DNA from: a virus
Length of the DNA: 45,942 nt
IMG/VR virus record: IMGVR_UViG_3300020020_000068
Coordinates: 1-45,942 of that record
Reading direction: 5' to 3' (one strand)
A program made the position numbers and the translations under genes. Shown one piece after another: positions 1 through 8,990 of this stretch (the stretch's first letter is position 1; each line of letters begins with the position of its first letter). The notes under the pieces are model-generated. The model was not told where the DNA came from. It made no database searches and saw nothing but the letters and a program-made list of their open reading frames with translations.

Positions 1-1
1 A

Positions 2-127
2 GACTATTTTTAATGACAGCTATCGTATTTCCGACCTCGTCTAGTCCAGGTCTCTACCCACAGGAATCTGCGGGTCGATTGATCAATGCCTTTGTCGAAA
101 AGGCCGAGGTCGGTGCCCCTGGAGCCA
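2..127. repeat. Terminal direct repeat, left copy
   Basis: These 126 bases are identical to the last 126 bases of the window. The flanking base differs (A at position 1, G at 45816), and that difference is a synonymous third codon position in the upstream adaptor gene. The repeat begins and ends inside coding sequence, so it is most simply the overlap left when a circular or circularly permuted genome is assembled into a linear contig. It is not a good candidate for a biological terminus. Confidence 0.9.
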
Positions 128-1554
128 CTCTGTGGCGGCGATCACCTGGGCTTTTTTATCTTGGTGCCGGCACGAGCATTCATACGAGAGGCTTTCAAGA
201 GTACATTAGTGCTGGTGATACAGTCGCTGGTGGATGGATATTTGCCTTTTGGGCGCTTAATGGTAACTTGGTCGGGTTAGTCAAGGACCTAATTACAGGC
301 ATTTATACTGCTAATTTCATCGGAACCCTTCCTGGAGACGACCCAGTAACTATGGCGCGAAATAATAAAGCCCCTATTCGCGAGGCCGTTGCAGTTACAA
401 GTGAAGGCTGCTTCATAATAGCCGACGCTGTTACTGGAGCGATCCAGCCAATCGCATTCCTTGACACTGATTTACCGATAAAACCAACCAGTGTCTGTAG
501 TCACGATGGCTATTTCGTTTGGTCCTATTTAGACGGAAAAGTCTATGCCAGCGAGCTTAACTCACTCGATGTAAACGCGTTGTCCTTCAATACCGAACAG
601 GGACAGGCGGTGTTGCGGGTAGTGAGTTTCTCTGGTCGTCTCTATGCGTTCGGGGATAAATGGACAGGGGTGTACCGAGACGCTGGGACAGTACCTTTTC
701 CGTTTCTTCGTGAGGCTACTATTCCACGCGGTCTCCTCAACACTCACGCTATTGCTGGGTGGGAGCCGGGTTGGTCTAACGAGCTTATCTGGGTTGGGGA
801 TGACTGTGTAGTGTATAAATTGAATGGGTATACGCCTGTACCGATTTCAAACGACGCTGTTACAAGAACAATACAACGATCAGTCTTCTTTCGCGGGAAG
901 GAGCATGTAGAAGCGTTTGTGTATATGTACGGTAAGAATCCTTTCTGGGTACTCAGCGGGTTTTCAACGACGAGTCAAGATGCCAACTGGACCTGGGAAT
1001 ACAATATGTCAACCGGCCAGTGGAATGAACGAGTATCATTCGGCTTCACAAACTGGCGAGGGCATCGAAGCATTAGATCTGGAACTGAATGGATTCTCGG
1101 GGATCAATTTAATTCAAGTTTCTATCTAATAAAAGAGGAGATGTTCGCAGAGTATGTCTCACCCGAGAGTACAGTCCCTCACGTGTGGACAGTCGAGAGT
1201 GGAGTGATGTCGGGATTCCCATTAAGAATGGTTATTCCACGTGCAAGCTTCAATCTCACAGCGGGTGTTAGCAGATCTGACGCTATCCCAGGAATCCCAG
1301 AGCCGGTACCTAATCCAGTGGTATACATCTCTTGGTCTCTCGATGGCGGAGCCACCTGGGGAGTGCCTGTTACCAGATCACTTGGAAGTATTATAGCGGG
1401 CTCTGGTGGAGGACCTGATAACCGATTCTATCCCTCTGTAATCAACAGTGGTCTCTCCCGCGGTCAAGGTATTCGATACCGACTCGAGGTCGTGGATGCA
1501 GTCCATGTGGGACTATCTGGCGGCGAAATAGACGTACAACCGAGGGCGCCCTAA
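13..1554 (+). CDS. P22 gp10-like tail hub / packaged-DNA stabilization protein
   Basis: The 513-residue product probably forms the hub that closes the portal and adaptor ring and receives tailspikes or fibres, as gp10 does in P22-like podoviruses. The assignment rests on length, on the N-terminal pattern that starts with a list of polyprotein-like segments and a P-G-L motif near residue 45, and on position: directly after a gp4-like adaptor and before ejection proteins. The product is beta-rich with many Gly and Trp residues and has no signal peptide or membrane segment. Its ATG overlaps the adaptor stop codon as TAATG when the circle is closed (the same start is seen at 45828). The stop overlaps the next start in the same way. 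The fold was not tested, so another tail-tube role is possible. Confidence 0.65.
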   Translation: MTAIVFPTSSSPGLYPQESAGRLINAFVEKAEVGAPGATLWRRSPGLFYLGAGTSIHTRGFQEYISAGDTVAGGWIFAFWALNGNLVGLVKDLITGIYTANFIGTLPGDDPVTMARNNKAPIREAVAVTSEGCFIIADAVTGAIQPIAFLDTDLPIKPTSVCSHDGYFVWSYLDGKVYASELNSLDVNALSFNTEQGQAVLRVVSFSGRLYAFGDKWTGVYRDAGTVPFPFLREATIPRGLLNTHAIAGWEPGWSNELIWVGDDCVVYKLNGYTPVPISNDAVTRTIQRSVFFRGKEHVEAFVYMYGKNPFWVLSGFSTTSQDANWTWEYNMSTGQWNERVSFGFTNWRGHRSIRSGTEWILGDQFNSSFYLIKEEMFAEYVSPESTVPHVWTVESGVMSGFPLRMVIPRASFNLTAGVSRSDAIPGIPEPVPNPVVYISWSLDGGATWGVPVTRSLGSIIAGSGGGPDNRFYPSVINSGLSRGQGIRYRLEVVDAVHVGLSGGEIDVQPRAP

Positions 1555-1700
1555 TGGTAGAAGCAATCGCACCCCGTGACCAGTATCAAGCACTGGTAGA
1601 CGAAAACGGTCGAGTGACTTTAGAATGGTACTCGTGGTTCATTGAGATTACTAAAAAGCTCAATGAGCTAGAGACCAGGCTAGAGGCACTCGAGCCTTAA
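1554..1700 (+). CDS. Small coiled-coil structural protein
   Basis: A 48-residue product begins at an ATG that overlaps the stop of the hub gene (TAATG) and ends 11 bases before the next gene. The middle carries the pattern V-T-L-E-W-Y-x-W-F, followed by a Leu/Glu heptad helix to the C-terminus. Small proteins with a D-x-x-G-x-V-T-x-x-W-Y core are common beside tail genes of many phages. I take it as a virion or tail-assembly component of unknown role. The tight coupling on both sides supports a real gene. Confidence 0.7.
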   Translation: MVEAIAPRDQYQALVDENGRVTLEWYSWFIEITKKLNELETRLEALEP

Positions 1701-1711
1701 AGGAGACTGAT

Positions 1712-2548
1712 ATGGCAAGTTTTCTTGATTCATTGTTCGGTAGCTTCACCGGACAGCCCGCGATCGATGCCGCGAATGCAGCTAGAGGCACTCTTCAAGG
1801 CGTCTACGGCGGACTGATTGACGAGAATCGAGGTCAACGAAATACCAGTCTCGGTGAACTCGAGGATTATGGTGCCGTTGGAAGGGACGCGGCCTCTACA
1901 GGCTTCCAGAACGCGCGGGGCGATCTTATTGGTGGTGCTAGTAGCGCTATCGATATGATCGGTAACAACTATCTTGATCCTCTTCAAGACACTCAGGGTA
2001 TGTTATCTGACGCTCAGGGGCTTAATGGCGCGGAAGGTGTCGGCCGGGCTCGGGGCGCTTTCCAAGCCGGACCCGGCTACGAATTTATGCTGGATCAAGG
2101 TCTCGACGCTATTACTCGTAACGCCAACGCTGGTGGAATGTTGGCGAGTGGAAACATGCTTCGAGAGTCCCAACAATTCGGATCGGGTCTTGCCAATCAA
2201 GAATGGCAAAACTGGATGAAGAACCTTCAGGGCCGTGAAAGTCTCTACGCCCCGTTGGGAGAACGCCAAGCTGATTTCATGGGCGAGCTTGGTCGTAACT
2301 TGGGTACGCTCGATACTGCGGAAGGTCAGCTCTATCATTCGTCCTTCAACGACGAGGCTCAACGAAGGGCCAATCTGCGACTTGGTCACGTTGGTCAGGA
2401 GACCGGCGCAGCTGGTATCTTCGGGCCTGCATTGGCCTCGACTAATCTGGCTATTGGTGCGGCTCAACAAACTGCTGGTGCGAATACATTAGGTACGATT
2501 GGTGGTATCGTAGGCGGTCTCGGCAACCTCTTTAGCCCCGGACTCTAG
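1712..2548 (+). CDS. DNA ejection (pilot) protein candidate
   Basis: This 278-residue protein resembles the P22-type DNA transfer proteins that are packed in the capsid and ejected with the genome. Residues 105-175 have the typical glycine-rich then helical pattern, with a 'GGMLASGNML' segment followed by a Gln-rich helix ending in NQEWQNWM. The C-terminus (about 225-278) is rich in Ala and Gly and could insert in membrane. A clear ribosome-binding site (AAAGGAGACTGAT) precedes the ATG. It stands first of three consecutive large genes between the tail hub and the lysis genes, the usual place for ejection proteins. Function is inferred from pattern and context. Confidence 0.6.
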   Translation: MASFLDSLFGSFTGQPAIDAANAARGTLQGVYGGLIDENRGQRNTSLGELEDYGAVGRDAASTGFQNARGDLIGGASSAIDMIGNNYLDPLQDTQGMLSDAQGLNGAEGVGRARGAFQAGPGYEFMLDQGLDAITRNANAGGMLASGNMLRESQQFGSGLANQEWQNWMKNLQGRESLYAPLGERQADFMGELGRNLGTLDTAEGQLYHSSFNDEAQRRANLRLGHVGQETGAAGIFGPALASTNLAIGAAQQTAGANTLGTIGGIVGGLGNLFSPGL

Positions 2549-2559
2549 GGAGATCAGTT

Positions 2560-4290
2560 ATGGCTGGATTGACAGTTCCACAGATGGTTCCGGCGACCAA
2601 TACAGACTTCATTGGTAAGATTTTTCAGGGCATTAAACAGGGGCGAGAGGACGCGGCGCTCAAAAATGCTCTTCAGGATATCGATCCGAGCGATCCAAAT
2701 TCACTCGCGAGGGCAACTAGCAGTCTCTACAGACTCGGTCGTCCTGGGATCGAGATGGCTGATAGACTGAATGCGTTCTATCAGAAACGAGACGTAGTTG
2801 TCGAGGGCCGCAAGGAAGCCGCGGCAGATCGTGATGCAGAGGATAAAGCGTTCCGAGCCGCCAGCGGAGTAATTGGACAGCCTAGGCAGCCGGACGATGA
2901 CAGATCTACAGCGCCAGCACCAGCGTCGCTAGTGGAGCAGCCTGCAGCCCCAGTCGGACAGCGGGCTGGAGGTGCTGTTCAACCGACCAACCGAGTATGG
3001 GGTGATGCCGAGGCCGAGGCTGCTGGACTGTATGAGACCCCAAAGCCTCAGGCTGCCCCCGCACCAGCACAGATGGTGCCGATGGGCGGACCTGGAGGCG
3101 TCACTATGCGGCCGCTTCCACCCCCGCCACAGAGAACAGGTGCTGTACCAGCGGCACCTACCGAGCCACCCGCCGTTCCTGTTGCAACCGCCGCGCCCGT
3201 CCTCCCGGCTAGCGGCCCTGTGGGCACTGGGGCGGTGGGTGGACCTCTTCCAGCTGCTCCAGCCCCGTTAAGGGCTGCTCCAGCCCCTGCGGCTGGCCCA
3301 GCGGCTGGACCAATTAGCTTTGCTGATCTTCTAGTACAGTCGCCGGAAGTGCGACGACCTACTGCGACCAGGACTGAGGCGCAGATTGTCAATGAACTAA
3401 ACCAACTCAATATACACAAAAGCAATCCTAGATTGAAAAACAAAGAGGGAGTGGGGGCGGCAATCAAACAGAGAGAGGAAGAATTAAAAACTATAAGAGA
3501 GCGTCAGAACAAACAATTCGAGGCCGAGATCAAGAGTCGTGAGGGACGATTGACTGAGGACGCCAAGGAGGCCATTAAGACGAGCAGCAAGGTCTACGAG
3601 CAGATGCAAAGCGACAATCAATCATCTCGTAATCTAACTCGGGCACAACAAATTATTGATGACGGAGTTAAAACTGGAGCACTTTCCAGTGCTATGCGAT
3701 GGACTACAAGAGCAGCTGATGTTGCTGGAGAGGTTTTGGAGGCGTTTGGTGCTCCAAGAAATTCTATAGGGGTAGTGAAGAAAGCCAGAGACACTGCCGC
3801 TGCGATGGAAGAGTTTAATGGAATTGCCGCTAAGAGTCTGTTTGACATTCTTGGCGGGTTTGGGCGTCAGATTTCTGACACCGATAGGAAAACAATGGAA
3901 GGGATTGTTGCGGGTGTACCAAAAACCTTGGAAGGCAATATTCGTCTTATAGGCTACGGCAAGGCGCTCATCGACGATCGACTCGAGAGTGGTCGGGCTG
4001 TTCAAGCCTATATGAATGAGTCACGGACGAGGGGGATCGATCCCAGCGCTTCTCATATCGCTACTATTCAACAGCGATACGCGGATCGAGCCATAGAGAA
4101 AATGAGTCTTGCGGCTGGCCCCATAGAGACTAAGAAAGAAACAGAGACCAAGAAAGCTCCAGCCGAGCCCGCTGGACCCTCGATCCCTTCTGGTGCGGTA
4201 AAGCACCTTAGAGATAATCCAAAGCTTCGAGATCAGTTTGACGCCAAGTATGGAAAAGGGGCCGCTGGAAGAGTACTCGGAGACATCTAA
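2560..4290 (+). CDS. Internal virion / ejection protein candidate, Pro-Ala rich
   Basis: The 576-residue product has three visible parts: a helical N-terminus (1-100), a long Pro/Ala/Gly-rich linker (about 105-265), and a helical second half with a charged coiled coil near 280-350. The short C-terminal stretch carries Lys/Glu repeats (TKKETETKK). A GGGAGATCAG ribosome-binding site precedes the ATG, and the stop codon abuts the next ATG. Its length, disordered linker and position between two other large late genes fit a protein stored inside the capsid for ejection. No enzymatic motif is visible, in particular no obvious transglycosylase active site. Confidence 0.5.
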   Translation: MAGLTVPQMVPATNTDFIGKIFQGIKQGREDAALKNALQDIDPSDPNSLARATSSLYRLGRPGIEMADRLNAFYQKRDVVVEGRKEAAADRDAEDKAFRAASGVIGQPRQPDDDRSTAPAPASLVEQPAAPVGQRAGGAVQPTNRVWGDAEAEAAGLYETPKPQAAPAPAQMVPMGGPGGVTMRPLPPPPQRTGAVPAAPTEPPAVPVATAAPVLPASGPVGTGAVGGPLPAAPAPLRAAPAPAAGPAAGPISFADLLVQSPEVRRPTATRTEAQIVNELNQLNIHKSNPRLKNKEGVGAAIKQREEELKTIRERQNKQFEAEIKSREGRLTEDAKEAIKTSSKVYEQMQSDNQSSRNLTRAQQIIDDGVKTGALSSAMRWTTRAADVAGEVLEAFGAPRNSIGVVKKARDTAAAMEEFNGIAAKSLFDILGGFGRQISDTDRKTMEGIVAGVPKTLEGNIRLIGYGKALIDDRLESGRAVQAYMNESRTRGIDPSASHIATIQQRYADRAIEKMSLAAGPIETKKETETKKAPAEPAGPSIPSGAVKHLRDNPKLRDQFDAKYGKGAAGRVLGDI

Positions 4291-5985
4291 ATGGCTAACG
4301 TCTTTGATCAGTTCGACAAGCCGATTCCCGCTGCAAAAGGGGGAGGGAATGTCTTTGATCGATTTGATCCAGCGCCCCCTCAAGAGCACAAGAAAGAGGC
4401 TGTTCCAGCCGTGCTACCTGAGGACCCATCTGAGCGAGCGGCGCTGCGGATGCGCCGACAGGTCTCAACTCCCAGGGACCCCAATTCGCCACTGGCACAG
4501 CTTCCAGCGGCTACCGGCCGTGCGCTTGAGTCGGCTGGTAAGACCGCACATGACTTGATGACGGGCGAATTAGAGCCCACACCCGAGAATGTTATACCTG
4601 CGGTGGCATCTACCATTACTCCAGTTGCTCGTGGTGCAGCAACTGCAGCAAAGGCCGCTACAGGTACAGTCATGCCTCGGTTTACTGAAAGTGCTGCCGG
4701 TCAAAGGGCTGCCGAGGGGCTGGCAGGTATACCATATGTCGGTAAGCCTATTCGAGAGGCCGCGGATAAGGGCCTGGCTGCCTTTGAGGAACGTGCGGTC
4801 ACTGCTGGTTCGCGGTCGACCGGAGGCATCCCGAGCCAAACACAGGCCGGGAAAACTATTATCCAAGGGGTCAAGGACGAAAGAGCCTTCGTGCCTAAGA
4901 CAGGAGATATAATTGAGGACACCGGAAACTACTCTCTTACCAGGGGCAAAGCGAGTAAGCCAAATACTGACGCGGATTTGTCTTGGCAGCTTAGATCTGT
5001 GCTTAAAACCAATCCGGAGAATGCCACTGGCCATCTGATTAATATGGGTGGACAGACAGCAAACGCCGATATTAAAAGTCTCGCCTCGCTCCGAGCCAAT
5101 GTCGACGGAGAGAGCTGGAAAGTAGTTCAAGGGGCAACTTTTAATAAACTTGGAGAGGTTGCGGATGCCACCCGAAAAACAGTCACCTTCGATGCCATGC
5201 TGGCGTTAGAGAACTACGAGACCAAGCTCTCGCCGGCCGGGAAGAACATAATCTTCGGGAAGCCCAACACAGATTATCGACGGTATCTCGACTCGCTCGT
5301 GGCGGACAACAAGCGGATGGATGCGCTGCGACGCATTCCAGAGAGAGCAACTGTTGGGGGCTTTGCAAAGGTGGCTGGGATGGCTGGATGGGCTATGGCC
5401 GAGCCAGTGTCAGCGCTGGCCGCGGCCGTAGGGGCAAGGGCCCTGGCTAAGATAATGTCCAAGCCCCATACCACTGCGGCCCTTGCTCAGTGGTCTAAGG
5501 CCTATGTCAGGTTCTTCCAAAGTGGTGGTGCTCCGGGAGGTCTTGCGGCGCTGAAGATCGCCACAAATAATTTGAGAAACACAGCTGATGTAGAGATTGA
5601 TGAGAGCAAGCTTGTTGGGGCTATGCGAGGGCCGAAAGCCCAAAAAGCCTTGGACTTCGATTCACAAGAGGGTATTATCAATCTAACTACAAAGATGGCT
5701 CCTAATGGAATTCCCTGGGAGAAAATGAGACAATCGGAGAACGTCGATAATCGCCCGCAGCCAAATATGAAGGCAAGGCCCTTTACACCTGCGGAAGATA
5801 TAGCAGTGGGTACAGAATACAACCGCACTGTTTCTCAGATTGTACCTGGCCGCTTAGGTCAAGAGGCAGGTTTTAATGATATACTAGCATCAAAAGGGTC
5901 AGGTGGTGGGAGGCTGGACGTACCGATACCACCAGTTTTACCACCACTACCTCGTCCAAGGCCCAAAAAGGAGGCCAGAAGATGA
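4291..5985 (+). CDS. Internal virion protein candidate with repeated NVFD-x-FD motif
   Basis: The 564-residue protein starts immediately after the stop of its neighbour. The N-terminus contains two copies of N-V-F-D-x-F-D (residues 3-9 and 20-26), a short repeated motif seen at the start of many large internal virion proteins of podoviruses, often followed by a disordered linker as here. An Ala-rich segment near 365-395 (MAGWAMAEPVSALAAAVGAR) could be a membrane-interacting helix. The C-terminus is Pro-rich and basic. I infer a DNA-ejection or internal core role from motif and context only. Confidence 0.5.
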   Translation: MANVFDQFDKPIPAAKGGGNVFDRFDPAPPQEHKKEAVPAVLPEDPSERAALRMRRQVSTPRDPNSPLAQLPAATGRALESAGKTAHDLMTGELEPTPENVIPAVASTITPVARGAATAAKAATGTVMPRFTESAAGQRAAEGLAGIPYVGKPIREAADKGLAAFEERAVTAGSRSTGGIPSQTQAGKTIIQGVKDERAFVPKTGDIIEDTGNYSLTRGKASKPNTDADLSWQLRSVLKTNPENATGHLINMGGQTANADIKSLASLRANVDGESWKVVQGATFNKLGEVADATRKTVTFDAMLALENYETKLSPAGKNIIFGKPNTDYRRYLDSLVADNKRMDALRRIPERATVGGFAKVAGMAGWAMAEPVSALAAAVGARALAKIMSKPHTTAALAQWSKAYVRFFQSGGAPGGLAALKIATNNLRNTADVEIDESKLVGAMRGPKAQKALDFDSQEGIINLTTKMAPNGIPWEKMRQSENVDNRPQPNMKARPFTPAEDIAVGTEYNRTVSQIVPGRLGQEAGFNDILASKGSGGGRLDVPIPPVLPPLPRPRPKKEARR

Positions 5986-6329
5986 TCATAGATACCCTTC
6001 GACCGACCACTAATTATGGTGCCTGGGATGTGACGGTTGAGTTTACTGACATGGAGGACAACTCTCCGATTGACTTCTCAGCCTATCCGAACATAGTGCT
6101 AGAGGTGTTCGATGCTTTTTCGGACTCTCTTATGATGACATTAAGCAGAACCAATGGGGTTACTACTCCAGCACCTGGAATAATCGAGTGGCACGCCAGT
6201 CGCGGGCAAATGAACGGGCTTCGTCCAGGGACTTATAGAGTCCGAATGGCTGCCTGGCAGACTGACCAGGACGATGCAATCCCTTTGATAGATTCTTCTA
6301 TCTCAGTGGTCGGGGACAGGAACGTATAG
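5982..6329 (+). CDS. Small beta-sandwich virion protein, unknown role
   Basis: The start codon overlaps the stop of the preceding gene (ATGA). The 115-residue product has alternating hydrophobic strands and short turns, for example W-D-V-T-V-E-F and T-Y-R-V-R-M-A-A-W, and looks like a small Ig-like or BppU-type domain as found in phage baseplate or fibre-attachment proteins. It has no signal peptide. Its position between the internal proteins and the lysis module suggests a virion part. I do not recognise a precise family. Confidence 0.55.
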   Translation: MIIDTLRPTTNYGAWDVTVEFTDMEDNSPIDFSAYPNIVLEVFDAFSDSLMMTLSRTNGVTTPAPGIIEWHASRGQMNGLRPGTYRVRMAAWQTDQDDAIPLIDSSISVVGDRNV

Positions 6330-6341
6330 GGAGGCACTGTC

Positions 6342-7151
6342 ATGGTCAGTTCAGTTTATCCAGAGGCGGTCCGCCGAGTGCTGCTGCACGAAGGTGGCTA
6401 CAGCAATCACCCATCTGATCCAGGTGGTCCGACGAACTTTGGTATTACGCTCAATGACTACAAACGATTCATCGATCAGAGCGGGACAGCAATTAATGTC
6501 CAGCGAATGAAAGTTGATCAAGCAAAGGTTATCTACAAATCAAAATATTGGGACGCGACGAAGGGCGACCAGCTTCCCCCTGGGGTGGACTATACAGTAT
6601 TCGATTACGGAGTCAACTCGGGCACCGGCCGCGCGGGTAAGGTGCTGCGGAGGTGTTGTGGTATCCCCGCGGACAGCAGCGTGATTAACTCGGCAGTGAT
6701 CGAGGCTGTAAATAAGCGCGATCCGCTGGCACTTACTATAGCAATCAACGAAGAACGGCTTCGTTTCCTCCATAATCTTAAGACGTGGCCAGTGTTCGGA
6801 GTTGGCTGGAACCGAAGGGTTGCTGAGGTTCGCGCGTATTCGGTTGCACTCGCGAGCGGTAAAAAACCCTTTCCACCTAAACCACTTCCAGCCCCCGGCA
6901 AAGGGGAGATTCCAAAGCCGCCAGTCGGGAAGGTTGGTGGTGGAGTTGCAACAGGGACCGCTGCTATTAGTGGCGGCCTCTGGGAATGGATCTATCTGCA
7001 TCCGATTACAGCGGGTGCATTGATCGCGGCCGTTCTCGCGGCGACAGTCACACTCATCGTTCACTTGAAGAAGCGAAGAGATAGACTACAAGAGGAACCT
7101 CTTCCAGTCATGGTTGTACCTGAGAATACAGTGCTAGTACAGGACAATTGA
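6342..7151 (+). CDS. GH108-like endolysin with C-terminal membrane anchor
   Basis: Residues 1-175 match the glycosyl hydrolase 108 (TtsA/ZliS-like) pattern: an early H-E-G-G-Y with the likely catalytic Glu17, then S-D-P-G-G-P-T-N-F-G-I-T at 25-36, and a downstream segment with F-D-Y-G-V-N-S-G at about 87-95. These enzymes cut the glycan of peptidoglycan. The unusual part is the tail: a Pro/Lys linker (about 180-200), a single hydrophobic helix around 216-240 and a basic stretch H-L-K-K-R-R. That arrangement would leave the enzyme anchored in the inner membrane, not soluble. It heads the lysis genes, followed directly by membrane proteins. A GGGAGGCACTGTC ribosome-binding site supports the start. 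Confidence 0.85.
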   Translation: MVSSVYPEAVRRVLLHEGGYSNHPSDPGGPTNFGITLNDYKRFIDQSGTAINVQRMKVDQAKVIYKSKYWDATKGDQLPPGVDYTVFDYGVNSGTGRAGKVLRRCCGIPADSSVINSAVIEAVNKRDPLALTIAINEERLRFLHNLKTWPVFGVGWNRRVAEVRAYSVALASGKKPFPPKPLPAPGKGEIPKPPVGKVGGGVATGTAAISGGLWEWIYLHPITAGALIAAVLAATVTLIVHLKKRRDRLQEEPLPVMVVPENTVLVQDN

Positions 7152-7153
7152 AA

Positions 7154-7660
7154 ATGATTTACATCTGGACCTTCATAATACTGTTGACGGCCGGGCTCGC
7201 ATACTTTGTATGGGGCGGCCGTGAGATTGCGAGAGCGAGGTTCCCAAAGTTCTTTGCCTGGATCGAGCCGCTCGAGATTGTGGGATGGAAGAAGAGTGTC
7301 ACGGTTCTCTGGGCCAGGTTCAAAGTGGTACTTGGAGCGATCCTTACTCTATTGACGCAAATGGGACAGATCGATATTACCCCACTTCTACCTGTAATGT
7401 CGGAGAAATGGCAAGGCATTGTTCAGTTCGCTTTCAACTGTATTCCTCTTGTGATTTCTATGTCCGGGATAGTTGAAGAGAAGGCGCGACGTGATACAGG
7501 TACACCTCTTGATATCGTAGCGCTGCCGGAGGCAGCCATAGCTGAGTCACCGCTACTACAAAAGATTGTTAAGGATGCAGAGAAAGTAAAGACTGTCTCT
7601 GCTCCAGTGGCCAAACTTGAGGCACAGATTGTTGAAGCCAAGATAAAAGAGGCAGCGTAA
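7154..7660 (+). CDS. Membrane protein of the lysis module
   Basis: This product of about 168 residues has an N-terminal hydrophobic helix (IYIWTFIILLTAGLAYFVW), then one or two further hydrophobic segments (around residues 55-75 and 90-110) and a soluble charged C-terminus rich in Ala, Lys and Val. I prefer the ATG at 7154. An upstream in-frame TTG at 7148 would add only two residues and overlaps the endolysin stop. The gene lies between endolysin and 3TM holin and overlaps the latter by TAATG. A lysis role such as a second holin or pinholin is possible but rests on position. Confidence 0.65.
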   Translation: MIYIWTFIILLTAGLAYFVWGGREIARARFPKFFAWIEPLEIVGWKKSVTVLWARFKVVLGAILTLLTQMGQIDITPLLPVMSEKWQGIVQFAFNCIPLVISMSGIVEEKARRDTGTPLDIVALPEAAIAESPLLQKIVKDAEKVKTVSAPVAKLEAQIVEAKIKEAA

Positions 7661-8088
7661 TGGGCTGGCTCCTACAGCTTCTCGGAACGCCGATCATTGG
7701 AGCAATCCTTGGTCCGGTTATCAACGGCTTCTTGACAGCGCAAAAACAGAAGCTTGACGCGGCCGGATCGCACGAGGCCCGTGAAACCGAGATCGCTATA
7801 AAGGCTTTGGACGTTGACAAACGAGAGGCCGAGGTCAATGCCTCGGTTGTTATAGCTGAACAGGGCAACGTACTCACTCGAATGGTCCGGCCACTGTTCG
7901 CTATCCCATTCATTCTATTCACTTGGAAGGTGATAGTGTGGGATAAACTACTGGGTTGGGGCGTTACTGATGCGCTCGATCCAAAGATGTGGGGAGTGTT
8001 TATGGCTATAGTAATTGCCTATTTCGGTGGGCGATCGGCCGAGCGGGTGGCATCGACCGTGGCTAGTATCTTTGAAAAGCGGAGGTGA
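7660..8088 (+). CDS. Holin, 3TM family (GTA-type)
   Basis: The 142-residue product resembles the 'holin of 3TMs' family, known from gene transfer agents and alphaproteobacterial phages. It has an N-terminal hydrophobic segment (GTPIIGAILGPVINGFL), a charged amphipathic stretch ending in a basic/acidic run near residues 30-65, then two hydrophobic helices around 70-90 and 108-125, with R-P-L-F-A-I-P-F at the start of the second helix as is usual for the family. Holins form the inner-membrane lesion that lets endolysin reach peptidoglycan. The start overlaps the upstream stop as TAATG. Confidence 0.75.
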   Translation: MGWLLQLLGTPIIGAILGPVINGFLTAQKQKLDAAGSHEARETEIAIKALDVDKREAEVNASVVIAEQGNVLTRMVRPLFAIPFILFTWKVIVWDKLLGWGVTDALDPKMWGVFMAIVIAYFGGRSAERVASTVASIFEKRR

Positions 8089-8094
8089 CGTGTT

Positions 8095-8763
8095 GTGGTT
8101 ACTCGCCTGCTTACGCTTGTGCTGACTGTGTTTTGGTCGTCTCCAGTGTTCGCACAGACCGTTACTCCTACGTTCGCACAGGCCGCCCAGACACCGTCGT
8201 TCGCACAGTCATCACCGCCATTTCTACCTGCACAATCTGCCAGTAATCTGGATCAAATACTCTCGCTTATTGCAGAGCGCGATAAGCAATACGCCCAACG
8301 GTTTGAGGCCCAGGAAAAGGCCCTTGCCTTTGCTGTCACGAACGTCAATCAAAAGTTCGAGGCGCTGGAAAAGGCCATTGCTATTCGATTTGAGCAACAG
8401 GAAAAGTCTACGACAGTCGCTCTCTCGGCGGCAGAAAAGGCCGTCCAGGCGGCTCTCGTCGCGGCCAAAGAGGCCGTTGCAAAGGCGGAGAGCGCAGCTG
8501 AAAAGCGGTTTGAGTCCGTGAACGAGTTTCGCAACACGTTGAAGGACCAGCAATTGCTGTTGCAAACACGAACCGAGGCTTCGTCGACAGCCAATGCACT
8601 AGACCGTCGTATTAGCGAAGTCGCGTCAAAGGTCAACGAGATTAGTAACAAGGCGGAAGGCGCAAGCAACCTGTGGGCCTATCTCGTAGGGGGCGGGGGC
8701 TTCTTTGTGGCTCTCGCGGCGCTGCTTTTCGCCGTAAGTAAACGACCAGCAGTTGTTAAGTAA
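8095..8763 (+). CDS. Exported coiled-coil protein with C-terminal membrane helix
   Basis: The predicted 222 residues begin at GTG (8095), behind a good GGAGGTGA site. A signal peptide is visible (hydrophobic core LLTLVLTVFW, likely cleavage after P-V-F-A). A Pro/Ser/Gln-rich segment with repeated F-A-Q units follows, then a long Ala/Glu/Lys coiled coil (about 55-185) including A-E-K-R-F-E-S-V-N-E-F-R, and a hydrophobic helix near 200-216. That E-K-R-F-E-S-V-N-E-F-R core recurs in a widespread family of phage proteins of unknown function next to lysis genes. With one end exported and one in the membrane it could act like a spanin, but no lipobox is seen. Confidence 0.65.
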   Translation: MVTRLLTLVLTVFWSSPVFAQTVTPTFAQAAQTPSFAQSSPPFLPAQSASNLDQILSLIAERDKQYAQRFEAQEKALAFAVTNVNQKFEALEKAIAIRFEQQEKSTTVALSAAEKAVQAALVAAKEAVAKAESAAEKRFESVNEFRNTLKDQQLLLQTRTEASSTANALDRRISEVASKVNEISNKAEGASNLWAYLVGGGGFFVALAALLFAVSKRPAVVK

Positions 8764-8779
8764 CTGAAAGGAGACTACC

Positions 8780-8953
8780 ATGCCTCTAGGTATCGTATTC
8801 TGGGTTCTGTTCATCATCTGGTTACTGTTCTATGGAACATGGAGGTTCGGCGGCGGCGCTTGGCCGCACGGAGAGAATGCAAACGGGTTTCTCTTAGCTC
8901 TCCTAGTTTTCATTCTGGGGTGGCATTCCTTCGGCTTTATCATCCGAGGGTAG
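8780..8953 (+). CDS. Small two-helix membrane protein
   Basis: A 57-residue product follows a strong AAAGGAGACTACC site. It has two hydrophobic helices (FWVLFIIWLLFYGTW and FLLALLVFILGWHSFGF) separated by a Gly-rich turn. It is the last gene of the rightward block and stops 38 bases before the convergent early operon ends. A lysis-associated role is plausible by position, but the family is not recognised. Confidence 0.65.
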   Translation: MPLGIVFWVLFIIWLLFYGTWRFGGGAWPHGENANGFLLALLVFILGWHSFGFIIRG

Positions 8954-8960
8954 TTCCCCG

Positions 8961-8983
8961 GTTCGAAAAAATTCAAGTCGAAC
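8961..8983. terminator. Possible bidirectional hairpin between convergent operons
   Basis: GTTCGA and TCGAAC form a 6-bp stem around an A/T-rich loop in the 37-base gap between the converging late and early operons. The position suits a bidirectional terminator, but the stem is short and lacks a clean T-run, so the call is weak. Confidence 0.25.
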
Positions 8984-8990
8984 ATACGTA

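Noticed and set aside
7148-7153. TTG start for the membrane protein after endolysin
   Set aside because: It adds only two residues; the ATG at 7154 has a more usual start context.
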